Shown: positions 8,182 to 17,564 of the stretch, piece by piece
How the letters are laid out: each line of letters begins with the position of its first letter
Numbering within the stretch: position 1 is the first letter of the stretch
DNA from: Planctomycetota bacterium
GTDB taxonomy: Bacteria; Planctomycetota; Planctomycetia; Pirellulales; Lacipirellulaceae
Direction: 5' to 3'
Assembly: GCA_029259915.1 (NCBI GenBank)
Contig: JAJDED010000053.1
Location: 124,001-188,000 of the forward strand
Length of the DNA stretch: 64,000 nucleotides
Notes under the pieces: model-generated
The model's database searches: none
Told to the model about the DNA's origin: nothing
Seen by the model: the letters and a program-made list of their open reading frames with translations, nothing else
Program-made: the position numbers and the translations under genes

Positions 8182-8397
8182 TTAGTCTCTGTCCATAGCG
8201 ATTATCTTGTCTCTGGCTGTCTCTAAAAAATCAATCACCTGCTTCTTCGAAACTGTTGGAAAACCTGCAAGAAAGTCGTCAATCGACTGTCCAGCCTCAA
8301 GATGATCGATTAGCGATTGAATCGGAACTCTGGTCCCAACGAATACCGGTACCCCACCAAGCACGTCGGGAGATGAGGAAACAATTGAGATAGTCAT
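8182..8397 (-). CDS. DUF433 antitoxin (pair 1)
   Basis: A 71-residue DUF433 protein. It has the family core GGVPVFVGTRVPIQSLIDHL and the tail FPTVSKKQVIDFLE, a small helix-turn-helix domain found upstream of DUF5615 toxins. The ATG at 8397 is preceded by GGAGGG at good spacing, so the ten-residue in-frame extension upstream was not used. The protein probably binds both the toxin and its own promoter, which would lie in the spacer shared with the divergent HerA-like gene. Confidence 0.85.
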   Translation of the reverse strand: MTISIVSSSPDVLGGVPVFVGTRVPIQSLIDHLEAGQSIDDFLAGFPTVSKKQVIDFLETARDKIIAMDRD

Positions 8398-8569
8398 AGA
8401 ACCACCCTCCAGCTGAAGTAACAACAACAGTCATTCTAACTTAGCTGGCCAATTAAAGGAATCTTGTATTCTTTGTCGCTTTCAATTGATCGGTCTGCCC
8501 TTATCCGGTGGATTATAATAAAATCGCCAATTCAGGAATGCTGTCGCGATTGGTTACGAGAAAACTTCC

Positions 8570-10987
8570 ATGCCAGATTACGAAAAACTCGGTTCCTTCT
8601 ATCTGGGGCGCAAACACGATCTGGCCCAGGGCGAAACGCTTTCCGACCTGACGCTGTACGATAGCAAAGACCTCACCACCCATGCCGTCTGCGTGGGAAT
8701 GACCGGCAGCGGCAAGACGGGGCTCTGTCTGTCGTTGATCGAAGAAGCGGCGCTCGACGGTGTGCCGGTAATCGCGGTCGATCCGAAGGGCGACCTGGGA
8801 AATCTGCTCCTGGCGTTTCCTGAACTCCAGCCGAACGATTTCCAACCTTGGGTCGACCCGAGCGTCGCGGCTCGCAAAGGCCTTACTCCCGAGCAATTGG
8901 CTGAGAAAACTGCCACACTTTGGCGCGATGGCCTGGCAAGCTGGGAACAGGATGGCTCGCGCATCGGCCGATTCAATCAGTCCGTCGAAAAAACGATCTA
9001 CACCCCCGGCAGCTCCGCGGGTGTGCCGCTGACGGTGCTCAAATCATTCGCCGCCCCGCCCCGCGAAGTGCTCGACGATGCCGACACATTTCGCGACCGT
9101 GTACAATCCACCACATCGGGCGTGCTGGCGTTGTTGGGCATCGACGCCGACCCGGTGCGCAGCCGCGAACATATCTTTCTGTCAAACGTGTTAGGCGGCG
9201 CCTGGCGCGAAGGACGCAGCCTCGATCTGCCAAGCTTGATTCAAGAAATCCAAAACCCGCCGTTCGGCAAAGTGGGCGTGGTCGACTTGGAAACATTCTA
9301 CCCGGCGAAAGATCGACTCGCACTCGGGATGCAGCTGAATAACCTGCTCGCCTCGCCGTCGTTCGCCAGTTGGCTCGAAGGCGAACCGCTCGATGTGAAA
9401 CGATTGTTCTACACCGACGCGGGACGGCCCCGACTATCGATCCTTTCCATCGCACACTTGAACGATGCCGAGCGGATGTTTTTTGTAACGATCCTATTGG
9501 GAGAATTGCTGAGCTGGATGCGAACCCAACCCGGCACGGGCAGCTTGCGGGCTCTGTTGTACATGGACGAAGTGTACGGCTATTTTCCACCGACGGCCAA
9601 TCCCCCCTGCAAACGGCCGATGCTCACGCTGTTGAAGCAGGCCCGCGCGTACGGGCTCGGCGTGGTGCTGGCTACGCAAAACCCGGTCGATCTCGATTAC
9701 AAAGGACTCTCCAACACGGGCACATGGTTTTTGGGCCGTTTGCAAACCGAACGGGATAAGGCGCGGGTGTTGGAAGGACTGGAAGGCGCCTCGGCACAAG
9801 CAGGCTCCGCGTTTAATCGGTCGAAAATGGAAGCGACCCTCGCGGCGCTGGGCAGTCGTGTGTTTTTGATGAACAATGTCCACGACAATCAACCGCAAGT
9901 ATTCCACACACGCTGGGCCATGTCGTACCTGGCCGGGCCATTAACCCGCGACCAAATTCGCACGCTCATGGCCGAACGTAAGAAACAACTCGCCGAACAA
10001 ACCGCGACCGAAGAAAAAGCAAGTACTCCGCAAGTGCCTGAACGCGCACCCCCACCAGCAATCGCCACCGCGCGACCCGTAATCTCCGCAGCAGTTGCCC
10101 AAGAGTTTTGGCCTGTGAGCGATTCGCTTCCACGGGAAACCTCGGTACAGTATCGTCCCGCGTTATTAGGTTTCGGAAAACTGCATTTCACACGCACCTC
10201 CAACGCAATCGATCAGTGGCGCGACTGCGCGGTGTTGCAATCGATTCACGGCAATCTGCCCGAGCCCGTTTGGGACTCGGCCATGGTGTTCGAGCAGATT
10301 TCCTCGCTACGCGACCAACCGGTGCCTGGGGCCGAGTTTGCCGAGTTGCCTTCGGAATTGGCGCAGGCAAAAAACTATTCAGCGTGGGAAAAGGAACTCA
10401 AAGATCACCTGTATCGTGCCGAGCGGCTTGTGCTTTGGCAGTGCGAATCGCTCGATGCAACCTCAGAGCCCGAGGAGACCGACGCCGATTTTCGCATTCG
10501 TGCTTCCCAAATTGCCCGCGAAAATCGCGATGAACTCAAGCAACAAGTGCGACGAAAATACGAAAACCGATTGGAAAAAGCCGAAGCCGCGGTCCGTAAA
10601 GCCGAGAACTACCACAGCCAACAGCGATCTCAGTTTTGGATGCGTATTGTGGGCGTGTTCTGGATGATTGTGGAGGTGTTTCTCAGCCGCAAAAGCGGTG
10701 GGCGTCGGCGTCTCTCGACATCTTCGACCTCTCAAGCGATGCGCGAACGGGGCGAAGCTCAACGCGCCGAACAGCGGCTTGAAGAAAAGCAAGCTGCGCT
10801 CGAAGAGCTCGAAGCGGAGCTTCAACGCGAAATCGAAAAATTGGAGTTCGATTGCGAGCCGAAAAATCTCAAACTGGAAAAACTGGAACTGCCGCCGCTG
10901 AAAACCGACATCCACGTCGACCGGGTCGTACTCGTCTGGCTCCCCTGGTATACGAACCAGCAAGGCACTGCCCAGCCAGCTTACTGA
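8570..10987 (+). CDS. HerA/VirB4-like ATP-binding protein with coiled-coil tail
   Basis: An 805-residue P-loop ATPase. Walker A GMTGSGKT is at 43-50 and Walker B LLYMDEVYG has D333/E334. The segment VVLATQNPVDLDYKGL resembles the sensor region of HerA/FtsK-like enzymes (DUF87/DUF853 type). From about residue 640 the protein is highly charged (RRKYENRLEKAEAAVRKAEN), giving a coiled coil broken near 685-700 by the hydrophobic stretch FWMRIVGVFWMIVEVFL. It may pump DNA or protein, possibly at the membrane, but no HerA partner (NurA) or secretion genes are adjacent. No strong SD precedes the ATG. Confidence 0.78.
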   Translation: MPDYEKLGSFYLGRKHDLAQGETLSDLTLYDSKDLTTHAVCVGMTGSGKTGLCLSLIEEAALDGVPVIAVDPKGDLGNLLLAFPELQPNDFQPWVDPSVAARKGLTPEQLAEKTATLWRDGLASWEQDGSRIGRFNQSVEKTIYTPGSSAGVPLTVLKSFAAPPREVLDDADTFRDRVQSTTSGVLALLGIDADPVRSREHIFLSNVLGGAWREGRSLDLPSLIQEIQNPPFGKVGVVDLETFYPAKDRLALGMQLNNLLASPSFASWLEGEPLDVKRLFYTDAGRPRLSILSIAHLNDAERMFFVTILLGELLSWMRTQPGTGSLRALLYMDEVYGYFPPTANPPCKRPMLTLLKQARAYGLGVVLATQNPVDLDYKGLSNTGTWFLGRLQTERDKARVLEGLEGASAQAGSAFNRSKMEATLAALGSRVFLMNNVHDNQPQVFHTRWAMSYLAGPLTRDQIRTLMAERKKQLAEQTATEEKASTPQVPERAPPPAIATARPVISAAVAQEFWPVSDSLPRETSVQYRPALLGFGKLHFTRTSNAIDQWRDCAVLQSIHGNLPEPVWDSAMVFEQISSLRDQPVPGAEFAELPSELAQAKNYSAWEKELKDHLYRAERLVLWQCESLDATSEPEETDADFRIRASQIARENRDELKQQVRRKYENRLEKAEAAVRKAENYHSQQRSQFWMRIVGVFWMIVEVFLSRKSGGRRRLSTSSTSQAMRERGEAQRAEQRLEEKQAALEELEAELQREIEKLEFDCEPKNLKLEKLELPPLKTDIHVDRVVLVWLPWYTNQQGTAQPAY

Positions 10988-11086
10988 CGCCCTGCGACGC
11001 TGGTGCATCGCCCTCGGCTGAGTACAATGAATCGCTATTCAGGGTCTGGTTGTCGATCTCCACCCATGACTAAGAACGAGAAGTAA

Positions 11087-11614
11087 ATGGGCAAACAATT
11101 CAATTCAAAGCGACGGAGAATTATACGTCTCTCGGTGTTGCTACTGTTGATTAGCGCTGTCGGTTGCCAACAACGGACCGCGTCGAAGCTGCTGGGCACC
11201 TGGATAGGACAACCCGATACAGCCACAGCACGGGCCGAGCGCGAATCCAAAAAGTACGGAGACCGCCCGCTCGAAGACAATCCAGCAAGCAATCCACAGC
11301 AATCAGAAACCGATTGGCAACGGTTTGATGTCGTGGTGAAGTTCAATTTCGTTAGCCGCGACTCTCTGGAGATGTCGTTGGGCGATGGCAGCGAGCCCCG
11401 TTCGGCGACTTGGAGCGTCCTTGAAACTTCACTCACTGGTTGTACCATCGAAGTTGAAACGTCCACGGGTGCTGACGATTCGGCGGAGCGACGCCGATTT
11501 CAACTCGAAATGGACGAACACAACGGTACCTGCACCGGTTTTCTGCTCAGCGAAGTCGGTGCCGACCGCCAACTGGGAGCGCTCTACTTTCGCCGCCCTG
11601 AAAACAATCAGTAA
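11087..11614 (+). CDS. Putative lipoprotein of unknown function
   Basis: A 175-residue protein. RRRIIRLSVLLLLISAVGC forms a lipoprotein signal peptide with lipobox ISAVGC (Cys about residue 27). The body contains LLGTWIGQPDTA and later WSVLETSLTGCTIEVETS, suggesting a small beta-barrel or lipocalin-like fold with the motif 'GTW'. This is only an impression and no family was recognised. It is followed by repeat element B. Confidence 0.6.
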   Translation: MGKQFNSKRRRIIRLSVLLLLISAVGCQQRTASKLLGTWIGQPDTATARAERESKKYGDRPLEDNPASNPQQSETDWQRFDVVVKFNFVSRDSLEMSLGDGSEPRSATWSVLETSLTGCTIEVETSTGADDSAERRRFQLEMDEHNGTCTGFLLSEVGADRQLGALYFRRPENNQ

Positions 11615-11635
11615 ACTCTCTCAAAATAAAGCGAT

Positions 11636-11812
11636 AACCGCCAAGGACGCCAAGAAGTAAAAGATAAAAGTCATTTATAAGAGCTTTCATGAGTAGTTCA
11701 GGTGCGGCATCTGAAAGTCAGCGCTAGAAAAGTAAGATGCACACGTAATATCGATTCTGTCTCGTATAATCAATTTTATATCTGCTTGGCGCTCTTGGCG
11801 ACCTTGGCGGTT
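11636..11812. repeat. Inverted-repeat element B (AACCGCCAAG type)
   Basis: The left arm (11636-11654) reads AACCGCCAAGGACGCCAAG. The right arm (11785-11812) is its inverse with one additional 9-bp unit (AACCGCCAAGGTCGCCAAG followed by AGCGCCAAG when read in reverse complement). The 130-bp middle is AT-rich and unrelated to other loci. It lies between two co-directional genes and has the same grammar as elements D, E, F and H. Confidence 0.85.
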
Positions 11813-11870
11813 CAATCATTTCAGGTAAGCTCACGCTTTTTCCTGCGAAAGAAAAATTGGGAGAAAAACC

Positions 11871-12371
11871 ATGTCGGAACGCGAACGTTGGATTATTTAT
11901 CCTCTGCTGTTTTTCGCCCTGGGTGCAGCGGTGCGAGACAAAATCTTGCAGCGCGTCGTAGCGAAAGATATCGTCTGCGAAAGCCTAACTATCGTTGATC
12001 AACAGGAACCCACTAAACCGCTAGCGGAACTGGGATTCAAACGGGCCATCTCGAACGATCCCACCCAGCTGGCCGACCGAGTAGGCCGCTTGCGGCTGAT
12101 CGACAGCGATGGCAACGAGGCATGCGACATCACCAACGATGCGTTCTTCCAACGGCTGATCGGCCGCCAGATGCTCATCATCGATCCAAGCCGTCGACCA
12201 CTGGTGATTGCCGGCACCGAAGCTGTGCCGAACATGATGCTCGGTGACGGCGATTCCACCGTTTCTTACCAGGGAGTGATCTATTTGAACAATCGCCGCC
12301 TGGGCATCCGGCTCGCGCCCCCCTCCTCGCCAAACCCCGCGACCAACAAACCGTCTGCGCCACAGCAATAA
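11871..12371 (+). CDS. Membrane-anchored protein of unknown function
   Basis: A 166-residue protein with one N-terminal hydrophobic segment (WIIYPLLFFALGAAV, about 6-20) and a soluble remainder. The segment IVCESLTIVDQQEPTKPLAE and the repeated 'LRLIDSDG' and 'VIAGTEAVP' motifs suggest a small beta-rich extracytoplasmic domain. GGGAG lies eight to ten bases before the ATG. No domain was recognised. It converges with the adaptor operon across a hairpin. Confidence 0.6.
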   Translation: MSERERWIIYPLLFFALGAAVRDKILQRVVAKDIVCESLTIVDQQEPTKPLAELGFKRAISNDPTQLADRVGRLRLIDSDGNEACDITNDAFFQRLIGRQMLIIDPSRRPLVIAGTEAVPNMMLGDGDSTVSYQGVIYLNNRRLGIRLAPPSSPNPATNKPSAPQQ

Positions 12372-12378
12372 CCGGCGC

Positions 12379-12430
12379 TAACCGCGATTTTACAGATCGC
12401 GGGGGCCTGCGATTCGTAGAATCGCGGCTA
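12379..12430. terminator. Bidirectional terminator-like hairpin
   Basis: Arms TAACCGCGATTTTAC (12379-12393) and GTAGAATCGCGGCTA (12416-12430) pair in 13 of 15 positions. The element begins eight bases after the upstream stop codon, and its right arm overlaps the TAG stop of the minus-strand M50 gene, so it closes both convergent genes. Confidence 0.55.
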
Positions 12431-14611
12431 CCATGGCAAACGAAACACGTGCCGCAGATAATCGGCAACGATCGATCCAAGCGTGCGCCGATGGACGGCG
12501 ATTTTTGCCGTGCCGCGCGATCCTACCAAGAGCTGCGAATCTTGCGTTTCAAAAACCACTTTGGCTATGTGAACTCTTCCCGACTGAAGCGCTGCCGGTG
12601 CATCCGCGCGTAGGACGCCACGCTGGGCAACCTCGGTAATCTCGCCTCGCAGGATGCGCACAGGTGTGGATGCCATGAGAATACTGACGCTTTGCCCCCG
12701 CTTGATCTCGGATACGTTCGCTTCGTCGATTGCCACCAGCGCTGCCAGTGGTCCTGGTTCGACAACCGTGCAAAGAATGGTACCCGACTCAAGCCAGCAG
12801 CCGAGATTTCGTACTTCCAGTGGCGAACCAGACCAATTCGGCAAACGTGCTGGATCAGCATTGTCGTCAGGAACATCGGGCGGCGCAATGACAACACCTG
12901 CCGCCGGGGCGGTCAACACGAGTTGTTCCGCCTGTCGGCTCTGTTCGGCGAGTAAATTGCGAGCGTCGGCAAGCGCCGCATGCGCCGTCGGCAGTTGCTC
13001 GTTCGCGCGGGAATTCCAACTGCGCAGCGACTGGAGTTGCTCGGTGCGTACCCGGCGAACTTCGGTTTCGCCCCGCTGCTTTGCAAGCGCTAGTTCGATG
13101 CCCGGGTTGGCCAGTCGCGCCACCACGTCGCCCTGTTCGACCCGCGTACCGGGGGCCGCTGCCCAACGAAGCTCACCCGCAGTTGCGGCGTAAACCGCTT
13201 GGCTTTCGACCGGCACAAAAACCACGGGGCCCGAAACTGTGTGTCCCACAGGATAAAGAAACACCAAGCCCGTAACAGCCGCAAGCAAACCGACCGCAAC
13301 CGCCAAACGCGGCCGACGAACGCGAGACCGCGTGAGCGGGTTATGCCACATTCGCCAAAGACTTCTCGCCGGCCCCCACAACATCCCCGCCAGCGTGATC
13401 GCAGCAAGTGTGAAAACCATATTCTCAGCGCGGTATGGCCGGGCCAGCGCTAACAGCCCAGCAAAGATGCTTACTATTAAAATCGCAAGATACAACTTCG
13501 CGGCCATGGCATAAAACAGTAAACTACGCCTCTTTCCCGGACCCAATAGCGGATCTTCTTCCGCAGGTTCGTCGAGCAACCATCGGCGAAACTTCCCGGC
13601 CAACAAGCCCTGCGATCTTCCCGAGAGGTTGGGAACCTCCCACAGATCGGCCAGGATGTAATAGCCATCGTATCGCAGGAGTGGATTCGCGTTGACCAAC
13701 AACGTGCCGACCGAGCATATAATCACGATGCCCAAGCACCAGGTATTCAACAGTCCCGGTTCAGTATGCCACCAGGCGATCAGCGCCGCCGCTGCGATAA
13801 TCAACTCCACTGCCATGCCCGCCGCCGAGACGGCAATCCGCTGCCATTTGCTGACCAAACGCCAAGCGTCCGAAACATCGCAGTATAAACAAGGCATAAA
13901 CGCCAACAGCAACACGCCCAGCTCATGGCATCGGCCACCCAGGTGTTTACATGCGAGCGCGTGGGCCAGTTCGTGAATCACTTTCACCCCGGCAATGGTC
14001 CCCACCCAAAGCAGCAGAAATCGCGGTTGGGTTAAGTGCACAATGCTTGGCAGGCGGGAAACTACTTCCCGCCCTTGCCCGAGGAGAATCCAAGCCGCGT
14101 AAACCAAAATCGTAAGGGCCAACAATGCCACTGGCGTGGAAAAAATCCAGCGCAACCGGGCGTACAACCCGTCGACAATGTTGGTCGCGTCAACACTACC
14201 CAGGCGAATCGACAACAGCCGCACCAGGCTTTGCCAACGTTCCGCTCGGCGACGTTCGGCACCTCGCTCAACCAGCTCCCGCCCTTGCCCCGCCGTTTCG
14301 CTCACCAAAAGTCCTTGCCGGTACAGTTGGTTGACGCCGTGCTGCAACGCTTCGGGAGAAATCTGCTGTGGTGCAAATTGTTTTTCAAACTCGCGACGCA
14401 ATTGACCGAGCGTCGTTGGTTCGCGCAGTTGCTCGAATAGAAAAAACTCTTCGGCGGTCAAGTATGCGAACTCCAACGTCATGGGATCCTTCAACACATA
14501 CGACATTTGACCAGAGTACGAGACCGGCGTTATCTGAATATCGCGGCGCGTACTGAGCGTCAGCGGACGGTCAAGTGTCGACAGCGATGGATTACTTGCG
14601 AAAGTCATCAT
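12428..14611 (-). CDS. PqqD-like / M50 zinc protease / HlyD adaptor fusion
   Basis: A 727-residue three-part protein. Residues ~20-105 form a PqqD-like winged-helix domain (AYLTAEEFFLFEQL, LRREFEKQFAP). A membrane S2P/M50 protease follows: HELAH at 213-217, then NPLLRYDG at 309-316 supplying the third zinc ligand (D315), with several membrane helices at ~155-420. From ~450 there is an HlyD/biotinyl-lipoyl adaptor (VYAATAGELRWAAAPGTRV) with a coiled coil. This order resembles the peptide zinc-metalloprotease proteins of peptide-export loci. It overlaps the upstream adaptor gene by ATGA and is the last gene of a three-gene adaptor operon. The PqqD-like domain suggests peptide substrate recognition, which is inference. 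Confidence 0.82.
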   Translation of the reverse strand: MMTFASNPSLSTLDRPLTLSTRRDIQITPVSYSGQMSYVLKDPMTLEFAYLTAEEFFLFEQLREPTTLGQLRREFEKQFAPQQISPEALQHGVNQLYRQGLLVSETAGQGRELVERGAERRRAERWQSLVRLLSIRLGSVDATNIVDGLYARLRWIFSTPVALLALTILVYAAWILLGQGREVVSRLPSIVHLTQPRFLLLWVGTIAGVKVIHELAHALACKHLGGRCHELGVLLLAFMPCLYCDVSDAWRLVSKWQRIAVSAAGMAVELIIAAAALIAWWHTEPGLLNTWCLGIVIICSVGTLLVNANPLLRYDGYYILADLWEVPNLSGRSQGLLAGKFRRWLLDEPAEEDPLLGPGKRRSLLFYAMAAKLYLAILIVSIFAGLLALARPYRAENMVFTLAAITLAGMLWGPARSLWRMWHNPLTRSRVRRPRLAVAVGLLAAVTGLVFLYPVGHTVSGPVVFVPVESQAVYAATAGELRWAAAPGTRVEQGDVVARLANPGIELALAKQRGETEVRRVRTEQLQSLRSWNSRANEQLPTAHAALADARNLLAEQSRQAEQLVLTAPAAGVVIAPPDVPDDNADPARLPNWSGSPLEVRNLGCWLESGTILCTVVEPGPLAALVAIDEANVSEIKRGQSVSILMASTPVRILRGEITEVAQRGVLRADAPAALQSGRVHIAKVVFETQDSQLLVGSRGTAKIAVHRRTLGSIVADYLRHVFRLPW

Positions 14612-15498
14612 TCATGCTCAATCAATAGCGATCCTTGCTCGCCGGGACGCAAACCGCCACTGCTATTGTCGATTTCCGCCCACACGCGCACTTGCCGTGT
14701 CACCGGATCCATTTCCGGGCTGATAAACCGCAAAACTCCTGTAACGGATGCACCTTGATCGCCACTTCCCGAGACAAACGTAACTTGCCCCCCCACTTCC
14801 GCAGCCGACGCCTCCTCGGCAGCCAGAAATCCTTCAGCACGCAATTTCTTGGTGGCCACCAACCTCAACAACGGCTCGCCCACTTCGATCCATTCCCCCA
14901 CGCGCCCTCGCACCAAAACCACCACTCCAGCAAATGGGGCACGCACTTGGTGCTGTTCCAACTGCAAGCGGGCTGCCGCCAAATCGGTTTCTTTCAGTTG
15001 CAGTTGAAACTGATCGATCGTCCGTTCATGCTCGGCCTGTTGGTGTTCGAGCGTAAGCTTCTCGACGGTCAGCCGTTCGACGTCCAATTGCGATTGTGAA
15101 ATGCTTTTGGCAAATTTTTCGATCGATTCGCGCGACCGCTGCAATTCCGCCTTGGCCACCTCTAACGCTTTGGCAGCATACTGGATACGGACCAAATTGT
15201 TTGCGCGCTCTTTCGCTTGGGAGGTTTCCAGTTCTGCCTTCACCACGGCCAATTCCGCCTGTCGGGCATCGAGTGACGCAAGCAACTGGCCCTCGGCAAC
15301 TAATTCCCCCTCGCCGACAACAATCAATTCGAGTACCCCCGTCTGCTGCGCCGGCACTTCCGCCACCGCAAGTGCCCGTAGCACGACCGACTCGATCCGC
15401 AACGATGCACCCTCTTGGGCGTAGCTCAATGTTGCGCACCACGAACAGATTGTCGCGAACACCAACCACTGCCGTTTGTCTCTGCCAAAAAATTGCAT
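14608..15498 (-). CDS. Periplasmic adaptor subunit (HlyD/RND-type membrane fusion protein)
   Basis: A 296-residue membrane-fusion protein. It has a signal peptide (about 1-28, LVFATICSWCATLSYA) and a barrel/lipoyl half (LELIVVGEGELVAEGQLLA). A long coiled-coil hairpin follows (AKAELQRSRESIEKF and VERLTVEKLTLEHQQ), then the return lipoyl half (QVRAPFAGVVVLVRGRVGEW). Such proteins bridge an inner-membrane pump and a TolC-type channel. The ATG at 15498 overlaps the upstream stop (TGATG), and this start gives an intact signal peptide, so it was preferred over upstream in-frame starts. It is the middle gene of the adaptor operon. Confidence 0.85.
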   Translation of the reverse strand: MQFFGRDKRQWLVFATICSWCATLSYAQEGASLRIESVVLRALAVAEVPAQQTGVLELIVVGEGELVAEGQLLASLDARQAELAVVKAELETSQAKERANNLVRIQYAAKALEVAKAELQRSRESIEKFAKSISQSQLDVERLTVEKLTLEHQQAEHERTIDQFQLQLKETDLAAARLQLEQHQVRAPFAGVVVLVRGRVGEWIEVGEPLLRLVATKKLRAEGFLAAEEASAAEVGGQVTFVSGSGDQGASVTGVLRFISPEMDPVTRQVRVWAEIDNSSGGLRPGEQGSLLIEHE

Positions 15499-17564
15499 CA
15501 AAAAGCCATCCATCTGGTTACCGTTTCCCAAACGTCGTGGAACCATACATAGCCGAGTGAACGGCTCCCGCAATGGATACGCACCTCGGCCTGCATACCC
15601 GGCCGAGCCGCCGCGAGAAGTTTTTCGTCGACCGCCACATGTACACGCACCGGCGGCGGGACTTCGTCGAGTGCATCCGTGTCGAACACCGCCGTCTCCG
15701 TAACCGAGTCTACAAATCCCGAATACGTCTGCTCCAAATTTCCTGCCAACCGAAAACGGACGGGAAGTTTTTTCTGTTCCTCAAGTTGTGCAGCCACGAC
15801 CGCGCCAATCCGGTCTTGCGGAACCTCAGCCACCAGTCGCCAGCCGGCATCCGTATCAGCCACGGTAAACAACACTTGTCCCCGGGCCACGGGCCGCGCC
15901 TGCAGCAAATGCTGAACATCCAGCGTCAGTACCGACCCAGCGATGGGGCTGCGGAGTGTCAGTGCGGCGCGCTGCTGGGCAAGAATCTTCTGCTGTTGCC
16001 GGAGGCTTTCCAAACGCCGCTCCAATTGCTGCGCTTCGGCCGACAGCGGCAACTGCTGTCGATCTACCTCTTCGCGAACCTGACGATCGGTCCGCACCAC
16101 GGCAATCGCCTCCAGCCGTTTGGCCACTGTTTCCATTTCGCCCCGCACACGCTGGCTTTCCAAAACCAATTGCGGAGCGTCGAGCACCGCCAGTACGTCG
16201 CCCGGCTGAACCCGGTCTCCATGGGCAACCGTAATCTCAGAAATGGTGCCATCAGCACTGGCAAATACATCGCGCTCCACCAACGGCACAAGCTTCGCGG
16301 GAGCCGACACTTCATAATCACAAGGCAAGAAAATCAACAGTGCAATTAATGCAGTCGCAATGATTCCAGCCAACGCCAACCGACTCACACCCCACGATGC
16401 TTTTACGCCCGACCACCCGTCAGACCATCGCAAAACAGTGCGCAGCGGAAAACCATCGAGACGCACAGCACTGCGCATAGCGGGCTCGGCAAGATATGCC
16501 AACTCGATCAATCGGTGCCGCGAGAAATTTGTCTCAGCTCGATCGAAATTTTCGCCAATCAAAACCGCTTGAGCAGAATCAACAGGGCTGCTCCGTGCCG
16601 ATTCGCCATTCGCAGAATTTGCAAAGTGCATCGGCACAGCCACCAACCGCCGCACTTGCGATCGGTCGATGTGGTTCTCAAGCAACTCTGTCAACGGCGG
16701 AGGAAAATTATCGCTTTCGTTATCCGTGGAAACATCATCCCCATACTCAATCGGGTCTCCCCAACGCACCGCCCAGTCGGCAAGCGATTCAAGATTCTTC
16801 GTCGTATCGACGCGCGATTCCACGCGATCGATGCCGCTGCTGGAAAGAAGCCGCCACTTTTGACCACGGCAAACCAACACACTCAAACGGTCGACGTCGA
16901 CCAGCCGACGCCCTTCGTTGGCCAGTTCAAAGGCCACCCGGCGGAGATCGCTCGCTCCTTGCAGACGGCGCAATAATGCCGCCGAACGGCTATGCCAATC
17001 TCGTTCTGTGCAAATTCGGCGAGTGTTGTCGAATGCGTGAAAATCGCCCGCAATCTGGCACACGGTCGTCAAAAAATCTTGCCAACCCTGTTCGACAGCC
17101 GGACTTCGACCCGATCGCATGAACAGCTCGATCACTATCGGCGATTCGGCCGCGGAAGACTCGTTCGCTTCTGGTGCCCAGGCAACTCTTGCCAGCAGCA
17201 TCGCCGCGTCGGACGGATTCTCCAAGGTTTGATCGGTCCCACCGCGGGGTGGAATAAGTCGTGCTTCGCCAAATGTTGCTGCGCGCCCAAGCAATTGTTG
17301 GTGCGCCGCTTCAATCGCTGGATCGCTGGAATCGACAAGCCGGTCGAGATGGATTTGATGGATCGCAGACCAGCGCCCTCGCCGATCGCCTTGCCATACC
17401 GCTCCCCCTTCGGCAGCAAGCGCAGCGACACAGCCGGTCAACAATTGCCGATAGAAATCTGCCGGTGTGATCGGCGCACGCGCGGCCTCATGCAGTTGGC
17501 CAACAAAATGCTCCAACTGCTGCCAAGCCGGATCGGCAGATTCTTGCTTTTCTGTAGAGGACAT
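15498..17564 (-). CDS. GAF-domain periplasmic adaptor protein
   Basis: A 688-residue protein. The first ~390 residues are cytoplasmic and hold one or two GAF-like domains (LTGCVAALAAEGGAVWQGD and DRLSVLVCRGQKWRLLSSSG). A membrane helix follows (LALAGIIATALIALLIFLP), then an HlyD-type adaptor: lipoyl halves VFASADGTISEITVAHGDRV and LTLRSPIAGSVLTLDVQ flanking a coiled coil. It combines intracellular sensing with export. It is first in the operon 17564-12428 and divergent from the TolC-like gene, with a shared 240-bp regulatory spacer. The start at MSSTEKQE was preferred; no strong SD is visible. Confidence 0.8.
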   Translation of the reverse strand: MSSTEKQESADPAWQQLEHFVGQLHEAARAPITPADFYRQLLTGCVAALAAEGGAVWQGDRRGRWSAIHQIHLDRLVDSSDPAIEAAHQQLLGRAATFGEARLIPPRGGTDQTLENPSDAAMLLARVAWAPEANESSAAESPIVIELFMRSGRSPAVEQGWQDFLTTVCQIAGDFHAFDNTRRICTERDWHSRSAALLRRLQGASDLRRVAFELANEGRRLVDVDRLSVLVCRGQKWRLLSSSGIDRVESRVDTTKNLESLADWAVRWGDPIEYGDDVSTDNESDNFPPPLTELLENHIDRSQVRRLVAVPMHFANSANGESARSSPVDSAQAVLIGENFDRAETNFSRHRLIELAYLAEPAMRSAVRLDGFPLRTVLRWSDGWSGVKASWGVSRLALAGIIATALIALLIFLPCDYEVSAPAKLVPLVERDVFASADGTISEITVAHGDRVQPGDVLAVLDAPQLVLESQRVRGEMETVAKRLEAIAVVRTDRQVREEVDRQQLPLSAEAQQLERRLESLRQQQKILAQQRAALTLRSPIAGSVLTLDVQHLLQARPVARGQVLFTVADTDAGWRLVAEVPQDRIGAVVAAQLEEQKKLPVRFRLAGNLEQTYSGFVDSVTETAVFDTDALDEVPPPVRVHVAVDEKLLAAARPGMQAEVRIHCGSRSLGYVWFHDVWETVTRWMAF

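Noticed and set aside
11636..11812. CRISPR array, considered because several arms contain short-period repeats
   Set aside because: Units are 9 bp, arms are inverted, there are no spacers of constant size and no cas genes.
15573..16349. A 258-residue plus-strand ORF lying antisense to the GAF-adaptor gene
   Set aside because: Lies wholly antisense to a gene with clear lipoyl-barrel motifs; composition rich in R, H and S, no family feature and no SD. A shadow of the real gene.
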